The notes: generated from the sequence alone by a model not told the origin. DNA of 64,000 nt from Hippopus hippopus (GCA_946811185.2 OX328113.1:4464001-4528000), one strand, 5' to 3'. Counted from the first letter of the stretch, positions 31,425 through 43,010 are shown. Numbers and translations are program-made.

Positions 31425-32487
31425 AAAAGGCATTCTTTATTCATATCCTTCATTTGTACTATTACTACATCAAGCCTAAAAAAATCAAAGCGTTGAAAAC
31501 GCTGGAGTGGCATTTGTCAAGGAAGCCATTGTGTGGAATTAATAATTTGAAAGAAAAAGAAATTTTATTCAAGTATTGGCTTGAAAGTCAGCATACTAAG
31601 CAAAATAATACCTTTTTGGTTGAAGGGAGAGTACCCATGACAAAGTTAGGATTATTTGTGTATTGGTGGTCTCCCTTTGATCATTCAGGAGGAGTCAAGA
31701 GTAATGTCCCTTGACAGTAGGATGTTTGATGAGTAGAGAGAGAAATTATGTAAATATATCAATTAAAATTAAGTTTAAAACCTGAAAACTATGATTTTAA
31801 GATATCTTTGGCCGTAAAGATCTAATTCCCAACATTACAATCAATTATTTCGATCTATAAATATTCATGCACAGACGAACAAGTCCAGGGATGAACCGGT
31901 TTTGGAATGAAAAAGCCCAGGACCAAGCGGTCTGTAGACAAATTTTGTGTATATCATTGCACCAATAGAAGGCTATGAGCGGGTGAAGCTATTTTCAATC
32001 AAACAGAAGTATTTCCACGATCAGTGACCTTACCCAGTGTATTTTAACATGCCATTTCCAATTACATATCTGAGTGCTATCGAAAAACTAATTTGTCTGA
32101 GAAAAATTGAGTTTAATTGGGTTTATTTCCTTCAGCTTTGCACAAAATACAATAGATGGTCTTCAAAATTCAATATTGAACTCATAGTGGCATTGTCTTT
32201 GACAAATGCCACAAAAACCTATATTCAACATTACCTCTATGTGAACAAAGTGTGTCTAAGGGTGAGGAGGGCTTCAAAGTTTTGTTATGGTATTGAAATT
32301 GTAATTTCAAACTTAAATGAGTCCCTTTTTTGTGGTTCTGGCCTTTGGCAAAGTACTGCAAAGCCTGAGCCCAGGGCTGGTGATACCCAGCAGAAGTGTG
32401 AATAAGTGAGTTGCTGCTGCTGTATGATAATTACTCCTCATTGAATGCTGAAAGTGGCTTTATCTTTTCCAAAACAACAAATGTTGA
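31425..32487. other. Unclassified; two medium ORFs without support
   Basis: Frames at 31454-31714 (86 aa) and 32037-32405 (122 aa) have no recognisable domain, start context or splice partners. A fragment of SINE family D lies at about 32340-32410 (GAGCCCAGGGCTGGTGATAC). Confidence 0.35.
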
Positions 32488-33110
32488 ACCCTTACAAATC
32501 AAAAGCATCTGCAAACGACAAAAAATTAATGTGAAATTGGTATAACTGAGCTGAAATTCTCTGATAGAGTAGAAAACATTGTTGATAAATGAGGAATGGC
32601 TTGGAGCAAGCAATTTCTCGTTTTCCCACGATGTCTTCAAAAGATTTTTTTCTCAGGATCTTGAATGTCAGAATTGTATTGGTAAATGGTGAAATCATCA
32701 AATGAATATTTTTCATGGCATTTAAATGAGTCTTGGAAAATTAACATGGTTATGCAGGCATCCTCATTGTTGGAATGAAGAAGGACAAGCCAGCAAAGTC
32801 TTATCACAAAACCCAGGTAACAGTTTTGATTATTTTTATTCTTGAGTCGCAGATAAATTCTATGCATAAATTTATTTTCATTCAAGTTTTGTGTGGATGA
32901 TTTTTTTTATTTTAATTTTGAACATGTTAACTCTCTATTAGATGACAAGGTTATAGACTGATCCATACTGAAAGCACTTGCAACATATTGAATGCATTTG
33001 TAGAAATTTGCAAACATTTATCATTGATTGGACTTTTGTTTGAAAGGGTAGACTAGAAAACATTGCTGAATACAAGCATTTCTTCCTTTTACCTCCTTGA
33101 TTTAAGTTCA
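32488..33110 (-). mobile_element. Two degraded family A MITEs
   Basis: A copy at 32488-32690 (AAAGCATCTGCAAACGACA, GGTAGAAAACATTG-like core, TTGTATTGGTAAATGG) and a heavily decayed copy at about 32930-33110 (AACTCTCTATTAGATGAC, GAAAGGGTAGACTAGAAAAC). Confidence 0.65.
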
Positions 33111-33204
33111 GCTTACCAAGGGTAGTGCCTCTCTCAATAACATCCCAACTCTTTTGAGAATTTAGCATTTAAGTCATTTCAACAGGATTTATATTCTGTC
33201 TCCT

Positions 33205-33363
33205 GGCAGAAATTATTTGATAATGTGTGTAGAAAAAGCAGCCAGTGTCTTGAAAGAGAGTTTTTGGAAAATACTTGTGAAAGAAAGTCTTAAAACAGCT
33301 GATTTCAATTAAAGTGAAATAATTATGAAAGCGGTCTTCAACACCAGGCCAACAAACAATCAA
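33205..33363 (+). mobile_element. SINE B2 3' fragment
   Basis: CAGCCAGTGTCTTGAAAGAG, AATACTTGTGAAAGAAAG, and CAACACCAGGCCAACAAACA. The tRNA head is lost. Confidence 0.6.
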
Positions 33364-33405
33364 GTCCAGCTTTTGTCATATTACAAGGCAAAAAGAGCTG
33401 ACCTA

Positions 33406-33760
33406 TGTTAACTCTTTACCATGAGACAAATTTTCAGAGTTGCTCAGATTAAATGCATTTTAAGACAACAATTTATTTGTGGCTGGATTTATAAAATTTG
33501 GCTTTGAGAGGGTAAAGAACATTGTGGGAAAAAAAATTCCTGGTTACCACAGCTTTGAAGAAGTAGAAACATTGTGGGAAAAAGAGAAAATGCAGGTTAC
33601 CAACATTTTCTCCTTCTCCCACAATGTTTTCAAAAGGCTTCTTCCTCAGGGTAATTAAAAGTCGTCATTTTGTGGCAAAGGGTTAAAAGATGGCTCAAAT
33701 GATGGTATTTGTCATTGAAAGGGTACAAAACATTGTGGTAAAGGGTGAAAATATTGGTCA
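33406..33760 (-). mobile_element. Family A MITE with internal duplication
   Basis: The long half is followed by two partial left-arm segments (GAACATTGTGGGAAAAAAAA and GAAACATTGTGGGAAAAAGA) before a single right arm, ending TGTGGCAAAGGGTTAA at 33686. A scrap of another copy follows to about 33760. Confidence 0.75.
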
Positions 33761-34631
33761 AATTGTGCAAATTAGTTATCATATCATTGTATCGAGGATA
33801 GTAGTTTAGTTAAACCCAGTTACTTATTACTGAGTGACTTGTTACTAACAGTGCCCTCAGTTACAAGAATTACTAGAAAAGTGATACCAGAGTTTCTTTA
33901 TTGGGAATATTTGGAGGACATGAAAACACAGACTGCTAAGTTTTTAATGCTACATGGTACAGTTCTAACTTAATCTGTTACTGTACAAGCCAAACTTATA
34001 CTTACTTTTACCAAAACTGTAACACAGTACTCCAAAAAAACAAAAATTGTCAGGAAACAATAATTTTCAACAGTATGTAAAACATTGTGGAAAAAGAGCA
34101 ATAACTGCATGTTCCAAGAAATTACTTATTTCACCCTAATGGTTTCTTAATCTGTTGACTAAAGAGGTAAAGACCAATGTATTTGTACAGTAATTACTTA
34201 TGACAAGGAATTCCAACAGAAGTTTCCAATCCAAGCCCTTATAAAAGCAAAAGAAAATTTTAACAGAAAATGGCTGTTTTCTAAGTACAACTTTTAAACT
34301 TCCATGTTGTAAGTGGTAAACATATTCACTCAAGCAGTGAAAGATCTAGGTTCAAATCCTGGTGGAAGTAAGAGTTGGAAAAGATTCCAGTTATTTCAGA
34401 GTAGAATAAGAATAAAAGATAAAACTGATTATGCATTTAAGCTTATCAACCAAGGATTATTTTACGAAATAAGTTTCCTTTCCTTAATTAAACAGGTTTT
34501 TTAGCTTAAACAGGGCACAAAAACTATACCTTTTATTAATTAGAAAGGCATTTCTTTGTTGAGGGGTATGGGCACAAATTTTTGGTTTCATTTTTGGTAG
34601 CACAACAGAGATCAACAGATACCATCTTTAG
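33761..34631. other. Unclassified intergenic
   Basis: AT-rich, with minor family A echoes near 34080 (AAAACATTGTGGAAAAAG). Confidence 0.4.
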
Positions 34632-34935
34632 CACAGTCTGTTGTGTACAAGACTTGAGACCAGGCAGTTGCTGGTGCTAATCCCCAGCTTGCCCAATTTC
34701 TGTCTGAGAATTTATGATAAACATTGTGACAGGATTCATTTCTTTCTCACAACTGTCCCAGATCATTGTTTTGACAATGGTTATGTTTGAAAGTAGCCAG
34801 TGACATTGGAAGAAGATTATGCAAAGCACTGGTAAAAAGAAACTCAAGAAAAGCATAGATAGATACACTAGCTGCCGTGATATCAATGAATTAATGTTGA
34901 TAACGGTATTAAACACTATAAAATTAATTAATCTT
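34632..34935 (+). mobile_element. tRNA-derived SINE (family B2), diverged
   Basis: The tRNA head is decayed. The body is clear: GACAGGATTCATTTCTTTCT, CATTGTTTTGACAATGG, CAGCCAGTGACATTGGAAG, GATAGATACACTAGCTGCC, AACACTATAAAATTAATTAAT. Confidence 0.85.
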
Positions 34936-35170
34936 ATCCAGATTATACATGTTGTCAAAATTATTTTAACATTACTGAAGATATTAACACTTAATCTGCC
35001 AAATAAGTTAAATGGAACTTTCAAGCCTATAGTAAACACTAGAATGTTTTTATTTCAAAATTATTTTTCGGTGAAATTGTGCTTTAGTGCTTCTTTCCAA
35101 ATTACAAAATTTATAGTCTGTTCCAAATGGAAAAATGATTAACTGTTATGAGGAAACTGAAATTTCTCTT

Positions 35171-35520
35171 TTAACTCTTTACCAAACAATCCCTGGATTT
35201 TAAGACACTGAGATAGAAGCCTTTTGAAAACATTGTGGGATAAGGAGAAATGCTGGTTACCAGCATTTTCTCTTTTTCCCACTATGTTTTCTACTCTGCT
35301 GGAAACAAATTTCAATTTTTGAGTTCCATTTATTTTGTCTTCTGCAAATGCTTTCAATTTGGACAAGTCTAAAATTGTGTCGTTTGGCAATGGGTCAGAA
35401 GTAGAATTTACTAAGAATTGTGAGAAAAGGAGAAAATTCTGGTCACCACCATTTTTTTCTTTTTCCCACAATGTTTACAGAAGCCATTTTCCTCAGGGTT
35501 GTGAAAATCCTGGATTGTTT
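35171..35520 (+). mobile_element. Family A MITE and adjacent partial copy
   Basis: A full copy at 35171-35396 starts TTAACTCTTTACCAAACAAT, has a core with TGCTGGTTACCAGCATTTTC, and ends CGTTTGGCAATGGGTCAG. A partial foldback copy lies at about 35412-35520. Confidence 0.85.
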
Positions 35521-35639
35521 TCAAAAAATGCATTAATTACCATAGATCTACATAATTATAGTGCCTTTCTGACAAACAGTGAATGAGAGGTTTTTCTTTC
35601 ATGTTTTACTAATCAACAGATGACCTGCTGGGTGAAGGC

Positions 35640-35840
35640 ATATGATTCCCATTCTAAGATGCCCTGTATTGCATGATTGGATTCTTGCTTGGGGTACTGG
35701 GCTTTTTGTTGAAATGCCCTTTGGGAAGACACTTCAGAGCCCTGGCCTAATGCACATGAATATGTGAGCTGTTGCTGTGATAAGACAGTAATCATGTTGA
35801 ACCTGAAAGCAGCACAAAACACCAGTAAATGAATTAATTT
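35640..35840 (+). mobile_element. SINE family D, diverged
   Basis: GGGTACTGGGCTTTTTGTTG, GGGAAGACACTTCAGAGCCC, GAATATGTGAGCTGTTGCTG, and AAGCAGCACAAAACACCAG. It matches the copy at 51118. Confidence 0.7.
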
Positions 35841-36018
35841 GACGATCAATAGTTTTCAGTATTTATGATTCTTGTGTATTGGTCATATTTTAGATGGATT
35901 CCCGCTATTTAGAACTGACCACCATAAAAGATACCTCCAGTTTAACTCTCAAGTCAATGACAAATGATATTATTTAAAAAAGTGTTGTATTTTAATTTTT
36001 ATCATCTGAACACGAATA

Positions 36019-37095
36019 GTTAACTCTTTCCTACACAATCCCAAGTTTTAATGACCCTTAGAAAGGAGGTGGATGACAACATTGTGGGAAAAAGAAGAAT
36101 ATGCTGGCAACCAGCATTTTCTCCTTGTCCCACGTTTTCTACTCTTTCTGATGAAAGTCCCATCCTCTGTGTCACTATTAATTTGTAGCCTGGGAATGCT
36201 TTCACTTTTGACATGTCCAAAATTCTGTTGTTCCGTGAATAATTACAAGATAAGAGAACCCAAACCCTTTACCAAACAATCCCATGTTTTAACAACCCTT
36301 GGAGGGTAGGCTTTTGAAAACATTGTGAGAAAAGAAGACAATGCTGGTAAACAGCATTTTCTTCTTTTCCCACATTGTTTTCTACCCTTTCAAAAACATA
36401 TTTCTACTTTTGAAACACATTTCATAATTAGGCTATGTTGTTTGCAAATGCCTTCAATTTAGACAAGGAAAATATTTTATCATTTGGTGAGCGGTTAAGC
36501 TTTTGCCAAATAATCCTGTATCTTAACAAGCCTGTGGAAGAAAACTTCAGAAAACATTATTTGGAAATGGACAAAATGTTTGTAACCAACATTTTATCAT
36601 TTTCTCACAATGTTCTACCATTTCAAACGCAATTGTCATTACTTCAAACTCATGACCTCTGTATGTGCTTTCAATTAAGACAATTTCGAAATTTTGTTGT
36701 TTGGGAAAGAGTCTCTTTTGTTCCAGTCTCAACTTTGTCTTCTGCAGATACTGTCCATTTGAGAGCATCTATAATTTTTCACGTGGGAAAGCGTTAAAAA
36801 TCTAAAATACTTTGAAACAATACAGTATGATTTTTTAGAGTACTGCAATGTTTGGTGGAGCAAGGGAGAGCACTGAAATACCTTACATCCTGAAATTTGC
36901 TATTAGCTCCCTCTATTAAGCACTGCATCAGACAACAAAATTCCACATTCATTCATAATGAAAACGTTTCAAAAAAAAAAATGAATGTGCAGCAAATAAT
37001 TGGCTTTTTTCTGCAAAAGGGTAGACATCATTGTAGGAAAAGGAGAAGATGCTGATTACCAAAAGTCGTCTTCTTCAGGGTCATCAAATAGGTTA
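36019..37095 (+). mobile_element. Cluster of four family A MITEs
   Basis: Copies at 36019-36243, 36262-36499 and 36500-36797, and a truncated one at 37018-37095. The first three follow one another almost head to tail. The third is the most diverged (AAAACATTATTTGGAAATGG). Left ends read TTAACTCTTTCCTACACAAT and AACCCTTTACCAAACAATCC. Confidence 0.8.
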
Positions 37096-37255
37096 ATAAC
37101 TAAAGGCTGCTGCTTAGAAAGTTTATGACACAAATAAACCATGGTTAGAAATAGATGGGGTACAGTTGTGTAGGGAAAGGTGCCAGGATCAAATCCTGTG
37201 AAGACCAGGGTCAACCTTTGAAAGTACCCTGTAACAGCCTGAGTGGTGGTTTATT

Positions 37256-37513
37256 GCGGCGGCAAGCCCTTCCATCCATGCTTTCGGGGAGTCTCTTTTA
37301 CCAGTATTCCGCACAAGTTTCTTTCCAAATCAATGACTGCTTTCCGACATAATCATCATTGAGGTAATGGTCAGCGGTGGAAGAGGAATGAATTCTGTCG
37401 CAATGACCATCATCAATCCTCAGAGGGAAATTGGCCGATCCAGGAATTGAACACACAACAAACCCCTGTTCTCAAGTCCTGCACACTACCGACTGAGCTA
37501 CCAGGGCTCGGCG
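37256..37513 (-). mobile_element. tRNA-derived SINE (family B2), reverse
   Basis: CCATGCTTTCGGGGAGTCTC, TTCTTTCCAAATCAATGACT, GAATTCTGTCGCAATGACC and GCCGATCCAGGAATTGAAC (box B complement), ending at CTACCGACTGAGCTACCAGG (box A complement). Confidence 0.9.
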
Positions 37514-37562
37514 CCCAAGTACTGGTTATGGATTCTCGGAAACAATGATCAAAAGTGATTAA

Positions 37563-38017
37563 TTTAACTCTTTATCAAACAACAAAATTTTTGTGTCGAC
37601 CAAATTCAAAGCATTTGCAGATGACAATTTAACCCTTTACCACACAATGACGCCTTTTAACGACCCTGTAGAAGAGGCCTTTTGAAAACATTGTGGGAAA
37701 AGGAGAAAATGCAGGTAACCAGCATTTTCTCCTTTTCCCACAAAGTTTTCTACCCTATCAAAGAAAAGTTGCGTCATTTGAGCCACTATGAAATTGTCGT
37801 CTGCAAATGCTTTCAATTTGGATAGGTCTTAAATTTTGCCGTGTGGTAAAGAGTTAAATGTGGCTAGGATTATGAGATTTGGCTGTGAAAGAGTAGAAAA
37901 CATTGTGGAAAAAGGAGAAAATGCTGGTTACCAGTGTTTTTTTCCTTTTCCAACACTATTTTACAAAGGCTTTTTTCTCAGGGTTGTTAAAGTTCGGGAT
38001 TGTGTGGTAAAAGGTTA
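37563..38017 (-). mobile_element. Family A MITE split by a younger copy
   Basis: The outer copy's long half starts AACTCTTTATCAAACAAC and reaches GCAGATGACAATTTAA. After the insertion it resumes at ATGTGGCTAGGATTATGAG and continues through its core to TTGTGTGGTAAAAGGTTAA. The break lies exactly at an internal TTAA. Confidence 0.9.
37627..37856 (+). mobile_element. Family A MITE inserted into another copy at TTAA
   Basis: A full-length copy (TTAACCCTTTACCACACAAT ... GTGTGGTAAAGAGTTAA) lies inside the outer copy 37563-38017, with TTAA at both junctions. It shows TTAA target specificity directly. Confidence 0.92.
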
Positions 38018-38021
38018 AGTA

Positions 38022-38319
38022 GTGAGCCCACGATATTTTACACAGGCTTTTTTCACAGGGTTTTTGACCCTTTACTATACAATCCCGAATTTTAATGACC
38101 TTAGGGGAAAATGGCCTTTTTTGAAAACATTGGTGGAAAAGGGGAAACTGCTGGTAACTAGCATTTTCTCCTTTTCTTACATTGTTTCCTGTCCTAGCAG
38201 AAATCATCACTTTAGCAGCATTAAACTTGTCATCTGCAGATGCTTTCAATTTGATCTTGTGCAAAATTTTGTTGTTTGGTAAAGAGTAAAAGGTCAGGAT
38301 TGTGTGGTAAAGGGTTAAG
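38022..38319. mobile_element. Second nested family A pair
   Basis: An inner copy (38064-38289, starting TTGACCCTTTACTATACAAT and ending TTTGGTAAAGAGTAA) interrupts a truncated outer copy. The outer copy's flanks read ACAGGCTTTTTTCACAGGG on the left and AGGTCAGGATTGTGTGGTAA to GGGTTAA on the right. The outer site would have been the TTAA in GTTAAAAGTCAGG. Confidence 0.85.
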
Positions 38320-38351
38320 CAGTGAGAAGTTGCTTCACAACCAATGTAAAC

Positions 38352-38655
38352 AAGAGGGCCATGATGGCCCTGAAGTTGCTCACCTGAGTCTTGACCAAAC
38401 ATGACCCATTTTGCAAACATTCTACCGAGCTTTCATAATGATTGGAATGAAAATTTGGCCTCTAGCTTGACCACAAGCTTTTTCTACAATTTTTCTCAGT
38501 GACCTACATTTTGGCCAAACATAGCCCATTTTCCCATTGTAGATACTATCAAAACAAACATGATCACCTTAAATGAGTATTGGACTGAAAATGTGGCCCC
38601 TAGAGCGTATACAAGGTTTTTCTAAGATTTGACCTAGTGACCAAATGCTTTCACA
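38352..38655 (-). mobile_element. 3' end of a 145-bp-type Pearl-like element, reverse
   Basis: ACAAGAGGGCCATGATGGCC and GCTCACCTGAGTCTTGACC precede about two 145-bp units (TGGCCCCTAGAGCGTATAC, AGATTTGACCTAGTGACC). It is then truncated. Confidence 0.88.
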
Positions 38656-38943
38656 CACAAGTTGAAGGATTTTTATGTATTTTTGTTTGTTTTGTATGAA
38701 TGGTATTTTACAACGCTTTCAACATTTTTTTTTTTTTTTTTTTTCAGTCAGGACTACTTTCTGTGATAGGGTAGAATATTTGTTACCAGCAATTTTATCT
38801 TTTGTCACATTGTTTTCACGAGCCTATTGATGCAGGTTCGTTAATGAGGATGATGGAAGAGTCATTTGAAGGGTTTATGGAGTGTAGGCATCTGATTTAT
38901 CACATACTTGTATATTCATCGACAATTCAGCGGACATGCTAGT

Positions 38944-39155
38944 TTAACCCTATATCACACCATCCCAAGTTTTGACTTTGTCAAAGAATGCCTTTGAAAA
39001 CATTCTGTGAGAAAGTGAAAATGCTGGTAACCAGCATTTTGTCCATTTACCGCATTGCTTTCTACTATATTTGAGCTCATTTGTACCGATCTCAAATTTT
39101 TCGTCTGCATGTTTTAAATTAGGAAGTCTAAAATTCATTCTTAGGAAAAGGGTTA
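38944..39155 (+). mobile_element. Family A MITE
   Basis: TTAACCCTATATCACACCAT, a core with CTGGTAACCAGCATTTTG, and TTCTTAGGAAAAGGGTTA. Confidence 0.8.
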
Positions 39156-39334
39156 CCCTTTTAAAGTATAGGTTGAGATAAGCATAAAATATTCTTGCCA
39201 TTATTAGTTTACACCTTATTGTAGAGAGTGTAAATACAACGAAACAAATTTAGTTATCTGCCGAAATGTTCTTACACCAAAATTTCGTCATGCAAAATAG
39301 AGGTCGTTAAATGTAAATACTCATGTAGCTATCG

Positions 39335-40400
39335 CCCTCGTGGATTATTTATTGTGCCTCATAACTCACAGCCGTGGTTTATTGAACGATGAACCACGAT
39401 AGAAAGAAGATTATTTCCTAAATTTTCACTCGTCCAAACTCAAAGCTGTTCCAGACTATATATATGTGGCTCAATTGATGAAACTTGATTCAGAGCAGAA
39501 AGCAATGTGGGAAAAGGAGGAAATGCTGGTTGCCCCCAATTGCCCCCAATTTCGTTAAAACGTGATTGCGTGATAAGATGTTCAGTTCACAACGAGCGAA
39601 GCTCGTTTTGCGGTAACACCATTCTAGATTTTCGAAAATAAAAATCCCAGTTCGTTCCGGGTTTTAGTCTAAATCTAGTAGGGGATGACTAAATTGTGTG
39701 TGTCTTCCGGTTGGTCGCACAGCGTCACACGTACCACAATCTTTCGCACGTTTACTTGATGGTCGAAAATGACACAAATCATCTACCGATCGGATGATTC
39801 CTAAAAAAGATCATTGTCAGTTTTTTTGTTTTGTTTTTTTTTTTTAAATTCATCTAATTTCCTACTTACTTTCAGCGTATTAAACATCTATTTTTTGTAT
39901 AAATATACGCCTTCTAACATGACACGTGAATACGGCTCTATAAACACAATATAACGAAAGTGTGGTAAAATCTACGTTATTCTATGTAGAGTGACGTCAT
40001 TCTATGTAGAGTGACGCCATTCTGTATAAAGTAAATACGTAAGTTATTCAATGGAATATAATCTGCACTCTTAAGTATGAACTTATATGCCTTTGATTAA
40101 GACTTGGTCATGCTAGAATCGAAATAATCTCCTTTGTATCGTGGTTTATCGTTCAATAAACCACGATGTGAGTTATGATGCGCAATGAATAAACCACTCG
40201 TGCTATCGCCCTCGTGGATTATTTATTGTGCTTCATAACTCACAACTGTGGTATATTGAACGATAAACCATGATAGAAGATTGTTTCTTAAATAATATAT
40301 GCTAGAAAATGGTGACGTCATTAACCATACAATTTTTACGAGCCATTTTTTCGCGGAAAAAAAATCGTGTGGAACAAATCCTGACAAAACTAGTTATTTG
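39335..40400. mobile_element. Family G element with inverted terminal modules
   Basis: Terminal modules at 39335-39425 (TCGTGGATTATTTATTGTGC ... AACCACGATAGAAAGAAGAT) and 40125-40195 (AATAATCTCCTTTGTATCGT ... GCGCAATGAATAAACCAC) are inverted relative to each other. A third, direct module lies at 40200-40300. The interior (39640-39960) matches 17896-18245. It contains two copies of TGACG(T/C)CATTCTATGTAGAG-type sequence near 39990. No ORF is coding-like. Confidence 0.75.
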
Positions 40401-40481
40401 ACTGTTTTAAAAAATGTTGTTCACAGTGAAAGCCGGATTTATGTTTTTAAGGATTTTTTCCCTTAATAAATAAGGAATGAT

Positions 40482-40741
40482 CTGTGAAAAGGGTGCTTAA
40501 TGCATCTGCAGAAACTATCTACCCAGTTCAACATGTACAGTCCGCGCAAGCTGACCTGAGTCAAAACTCTTTGCTATTGATCAATTTCCTGCGTGTCAAA
40601 GGATCAGTATGTATGCCTCGTGATTCAGTCGGTTATCATACAAAATGGATTTTATGGGTCTATAACTACGTGATGCCTTGCTTGGTATCATGCATCATGG
40701 ACATACATTTAAACCCTCTTTCATCAGAAATACGGCTCAAA
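40482..40741 (-). mobile_element. Family F MITE, reverse
   Basis: TCTGTGAAAAGGGTGCTTAA, GTCCGCGCAAGCTGACCTG, CTGCGTGTCAAAGGATCAG, CTATAACTACGTGATGCC, and AAATACGGCTCAAAT. The 123-aa ORF over it is a shadow. Confidence 0.85.
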
Positions 40742-40999
40742 TGTATTTATTCAAATGTTATTCATGAAAGCTTGTTGGTAACTCTCACAGCCCTTTTTTT
40801 GGCTAGGGGCCAACGGTGCCTAGCCTTAGTAACCACGTTTCAGACTTTTGCATGAAAGCTGCAACCACTCTCAACATCATGTATAAATACGTGCTATTCG
40901 CTGTCTCTGATTTGCTGGAGCTGCAACTGTCGTTTCTAATTGGCTTGAAACGACACACCCCTCAAACCGCCTTACATCTTACGAGTTATTCATCCGTGA

Positions 41000-41550
41000 T
41001 GTAAAATAGAAATTGAAACAGGGGGTCGGTGTCTACATGTACCGAGAAAATGCCAAAGAAAATATATTCAAAGCAAAAATGTTTAACGGTGTTTGTTGGC
41101 GTGATAAATTTTAAATGAGAACGCTTAAAACAGAAAGAAATTCTCCCTTTATTTTCACCAAATAAGCCTACTCATGTAGAGCACAACCAACATCCGCGTT
41201 TACCTTGGGTCGTCGCTGTGTGCACACCTTTGGATCCAGATGGAACGTGGCGAAATTGACATTTGATTGATAAGTCTTTTATGGTGTATATCCATGTATG
41301 GTGTGTAAACAGATTATTTTAACCCGTTACCTTGTCAGCCTTAATACTTGTACAAACTGGGCAGTTGATGAGTCGGTGTTTTCCTGGTGCATGTAACACC
41401 GGAAAGGACCGGAGCAGACTGGACTGGACCGGAATGGACTTCAAGATACGATGTAAACTCTTGTGGCAACACTTTACTTATTTGACAATGTAATGGGAGA
41501 AAACCTGAACATACTTATGTAAGGGAAAATAGAAACTTGCGATACATAAG
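41000..41550. other. Unclassified intergenic
   Basis: No exon or known family. A short GGAC(C/T)GGA run (GGAAAGGACCGGAGCAGAC, GGACTGGACCGGAATGGAC) lies near 41400. Confidence 0.4.
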
Positions 41551-41554
41551 GCTA

Positions 41555-41960
41555 TAATATTTCTGCCATTACTGAAGATATTTATTTCAAACTGGGACTG
41601 GTATTAGCTATCAAAAGGGAAACCCATACAAAAGGGACAGGTATCCATCAAAGAATTTTTCGAACAGTTATAAATGCCCATTCTTGACTTTGAATGTTCA
41701 AATATTTTGGTATTTTACAAAATCTTTGTCATTACTGAAGACATTTACTTCAAGCTTGAAGTAGTTACTAACCATTTACTTCATATTGCTAACATATTTA
41801 CTTCAAACCAAACTTGGGCTAATTGTTAACTATCATACGGGAACCCATAAATCAGGGGCAGGTAAACATCTAAATATTTTTGACACAGTAATGGCCGGCT
41901 TTTCGACTTACAATTTTCAATTAAAGCAACTGCAGCTGAGCATAGGCAACCATACTTTTT
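41555..41960 (+). repeat. Dispersed repeat family L, two units
   Basis: Two units of ~200 bp share CATTACTGAAGA(T/C)ATTTA, TATTTCAAACTGGG / TACTTCAAACC and GGGAACCCATA..AGGGGCAGGTA. Related pieces lie at 58865-59000 and 60560-60780. Confidence 0.7.
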
Positions 41961-42127
41961 CTTTTACTTTTAACTGGACATTTCATCACTGAATGCAAAT
42001 TGCTTTACGCATATTATAATGATCTTTCCACTTGCCCCTAGCCATCAGTGCTTTCAGCGCTTTGATTATATCCATAAGCCAGGTAGCTAAGACATCTATT
42101 CGAAAACTTAGCAAATTTCATTCCTAG

Positions 42128-42205
42128 GACTGATGATAGATTTTGCCATTGCGACAGAATTAATTCCTGTCTCTGCACTGATCACTGTTTCAACGATTAA
42201 ACAGG
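42128..42205 (+). mobile_element. SINE B2 body fragment
   Basis: TGATGATAGATTTTGCCATT, GCGACAGAATTAATTCCTG and ATCACTGTTTCAACGAT match the B2 body only. Confidence 0.6.
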
Positions 42206-42526
42206 TCCGAGGGATGTCGCTGCAGTAGCGCCTGGGTAGCGGATGATACAATTCAGTCGACCGAAAATGACCAACTATTTAAACCCTTCAAAATGAGGCT
42301 ATCAAATATGATTCTCTGGCGAAAGCCGTTCGGGGTATTGCAGAGAGGCAGTGCTCAGTTTTCCATGGCATTATATAGACATGTAGATCTAACGCGTTAG
42401 AGCTATAAAAAGTGAAGGTTTTTATTTATTTTTTTTTTTTTCCTTTTTCCATGCAATATGAAAATGTGACCGTGAATTTCTTCCTTTTCTTTGATCTAGA
42501 TCTACATGCCGTGAAGAAATTTCTCC

Positions 42527-42693
42527 TTAACCCTTATCCTGCTAAATAACTAAAACGAAATTTTCGATTCGATAGTTAAAACCCATGTGTTGCTATTTCA
42601 AAAGTATGTTTTGGGGAATAAAATCTCTTTATCGGACAGTGCAGATCCAAAATCAGACTGCACGTTCTGTGCACTTAGCAGCCCAAGGGTTAA
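42527..42693 (+). mobile_element. Family H TTAA MITE
   Basis: A 167-bp element flanked by TTAA at both sides. Ends are CCCTTATCCTGCTAAATAAC and CACTTAGCAGCCCAAGGG. The internal CAGACTGCACGTTCTGTGCA also occurs at 46740 and 53860. Its end chemistry (TTAA-CCC) resembles family A, but the sequence differs. Confidence 0.82.
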
Positions 42694-42779
42694 ACTATTT
42701 TTGAAAAGTGTGTGAAACAATAATCTTCCATAGATGTTTGACTCTGAACCTAAATTAACAATATTGTCGGAGAACTGTA

Positions 42780-43010
42780 TTTTGCCTAGGGGATCAGGGA
42801 CCGTTCGCCCTCTTTCCCATGTAAGAAGCGACGAAAAAAGAATGCATTCTACTTTTGGCAACGCTTGAAATTAGTATTGGCAAAGCCGGGACCTAAACTC
42901 AAAACCATATGATTTCAAAATCTAGCTCGTCATTTGAAATGCTATGTAGATCTATTTGTTCAACAAATCATTCACGTCGCTCGTATTGAGGCTTTGCCTT
43001 TTTTATATTA
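42780..43010 (-). repeat. Dispersed repeat (family I), copy 2
   Basis: Reverse match to 16880-17110, including AGGGACCGTTCGCCCTC, GCAAAGCCGGGACCTAAAC and TTGAGGCTTTGCCTTTTT. Confidence 0.7.

Noticed and set aside
32037..32405. 122-aa plus-strand ORF
   Set aside because: Unrecognisable translation whose C-terminal part overlaps a SINE D fragment.
37018..37513. Novel gene near 37.2 kb (65-aa ORF)
   Set aside because: The ORF overlaps a reverse SINE and a MITE fragment.
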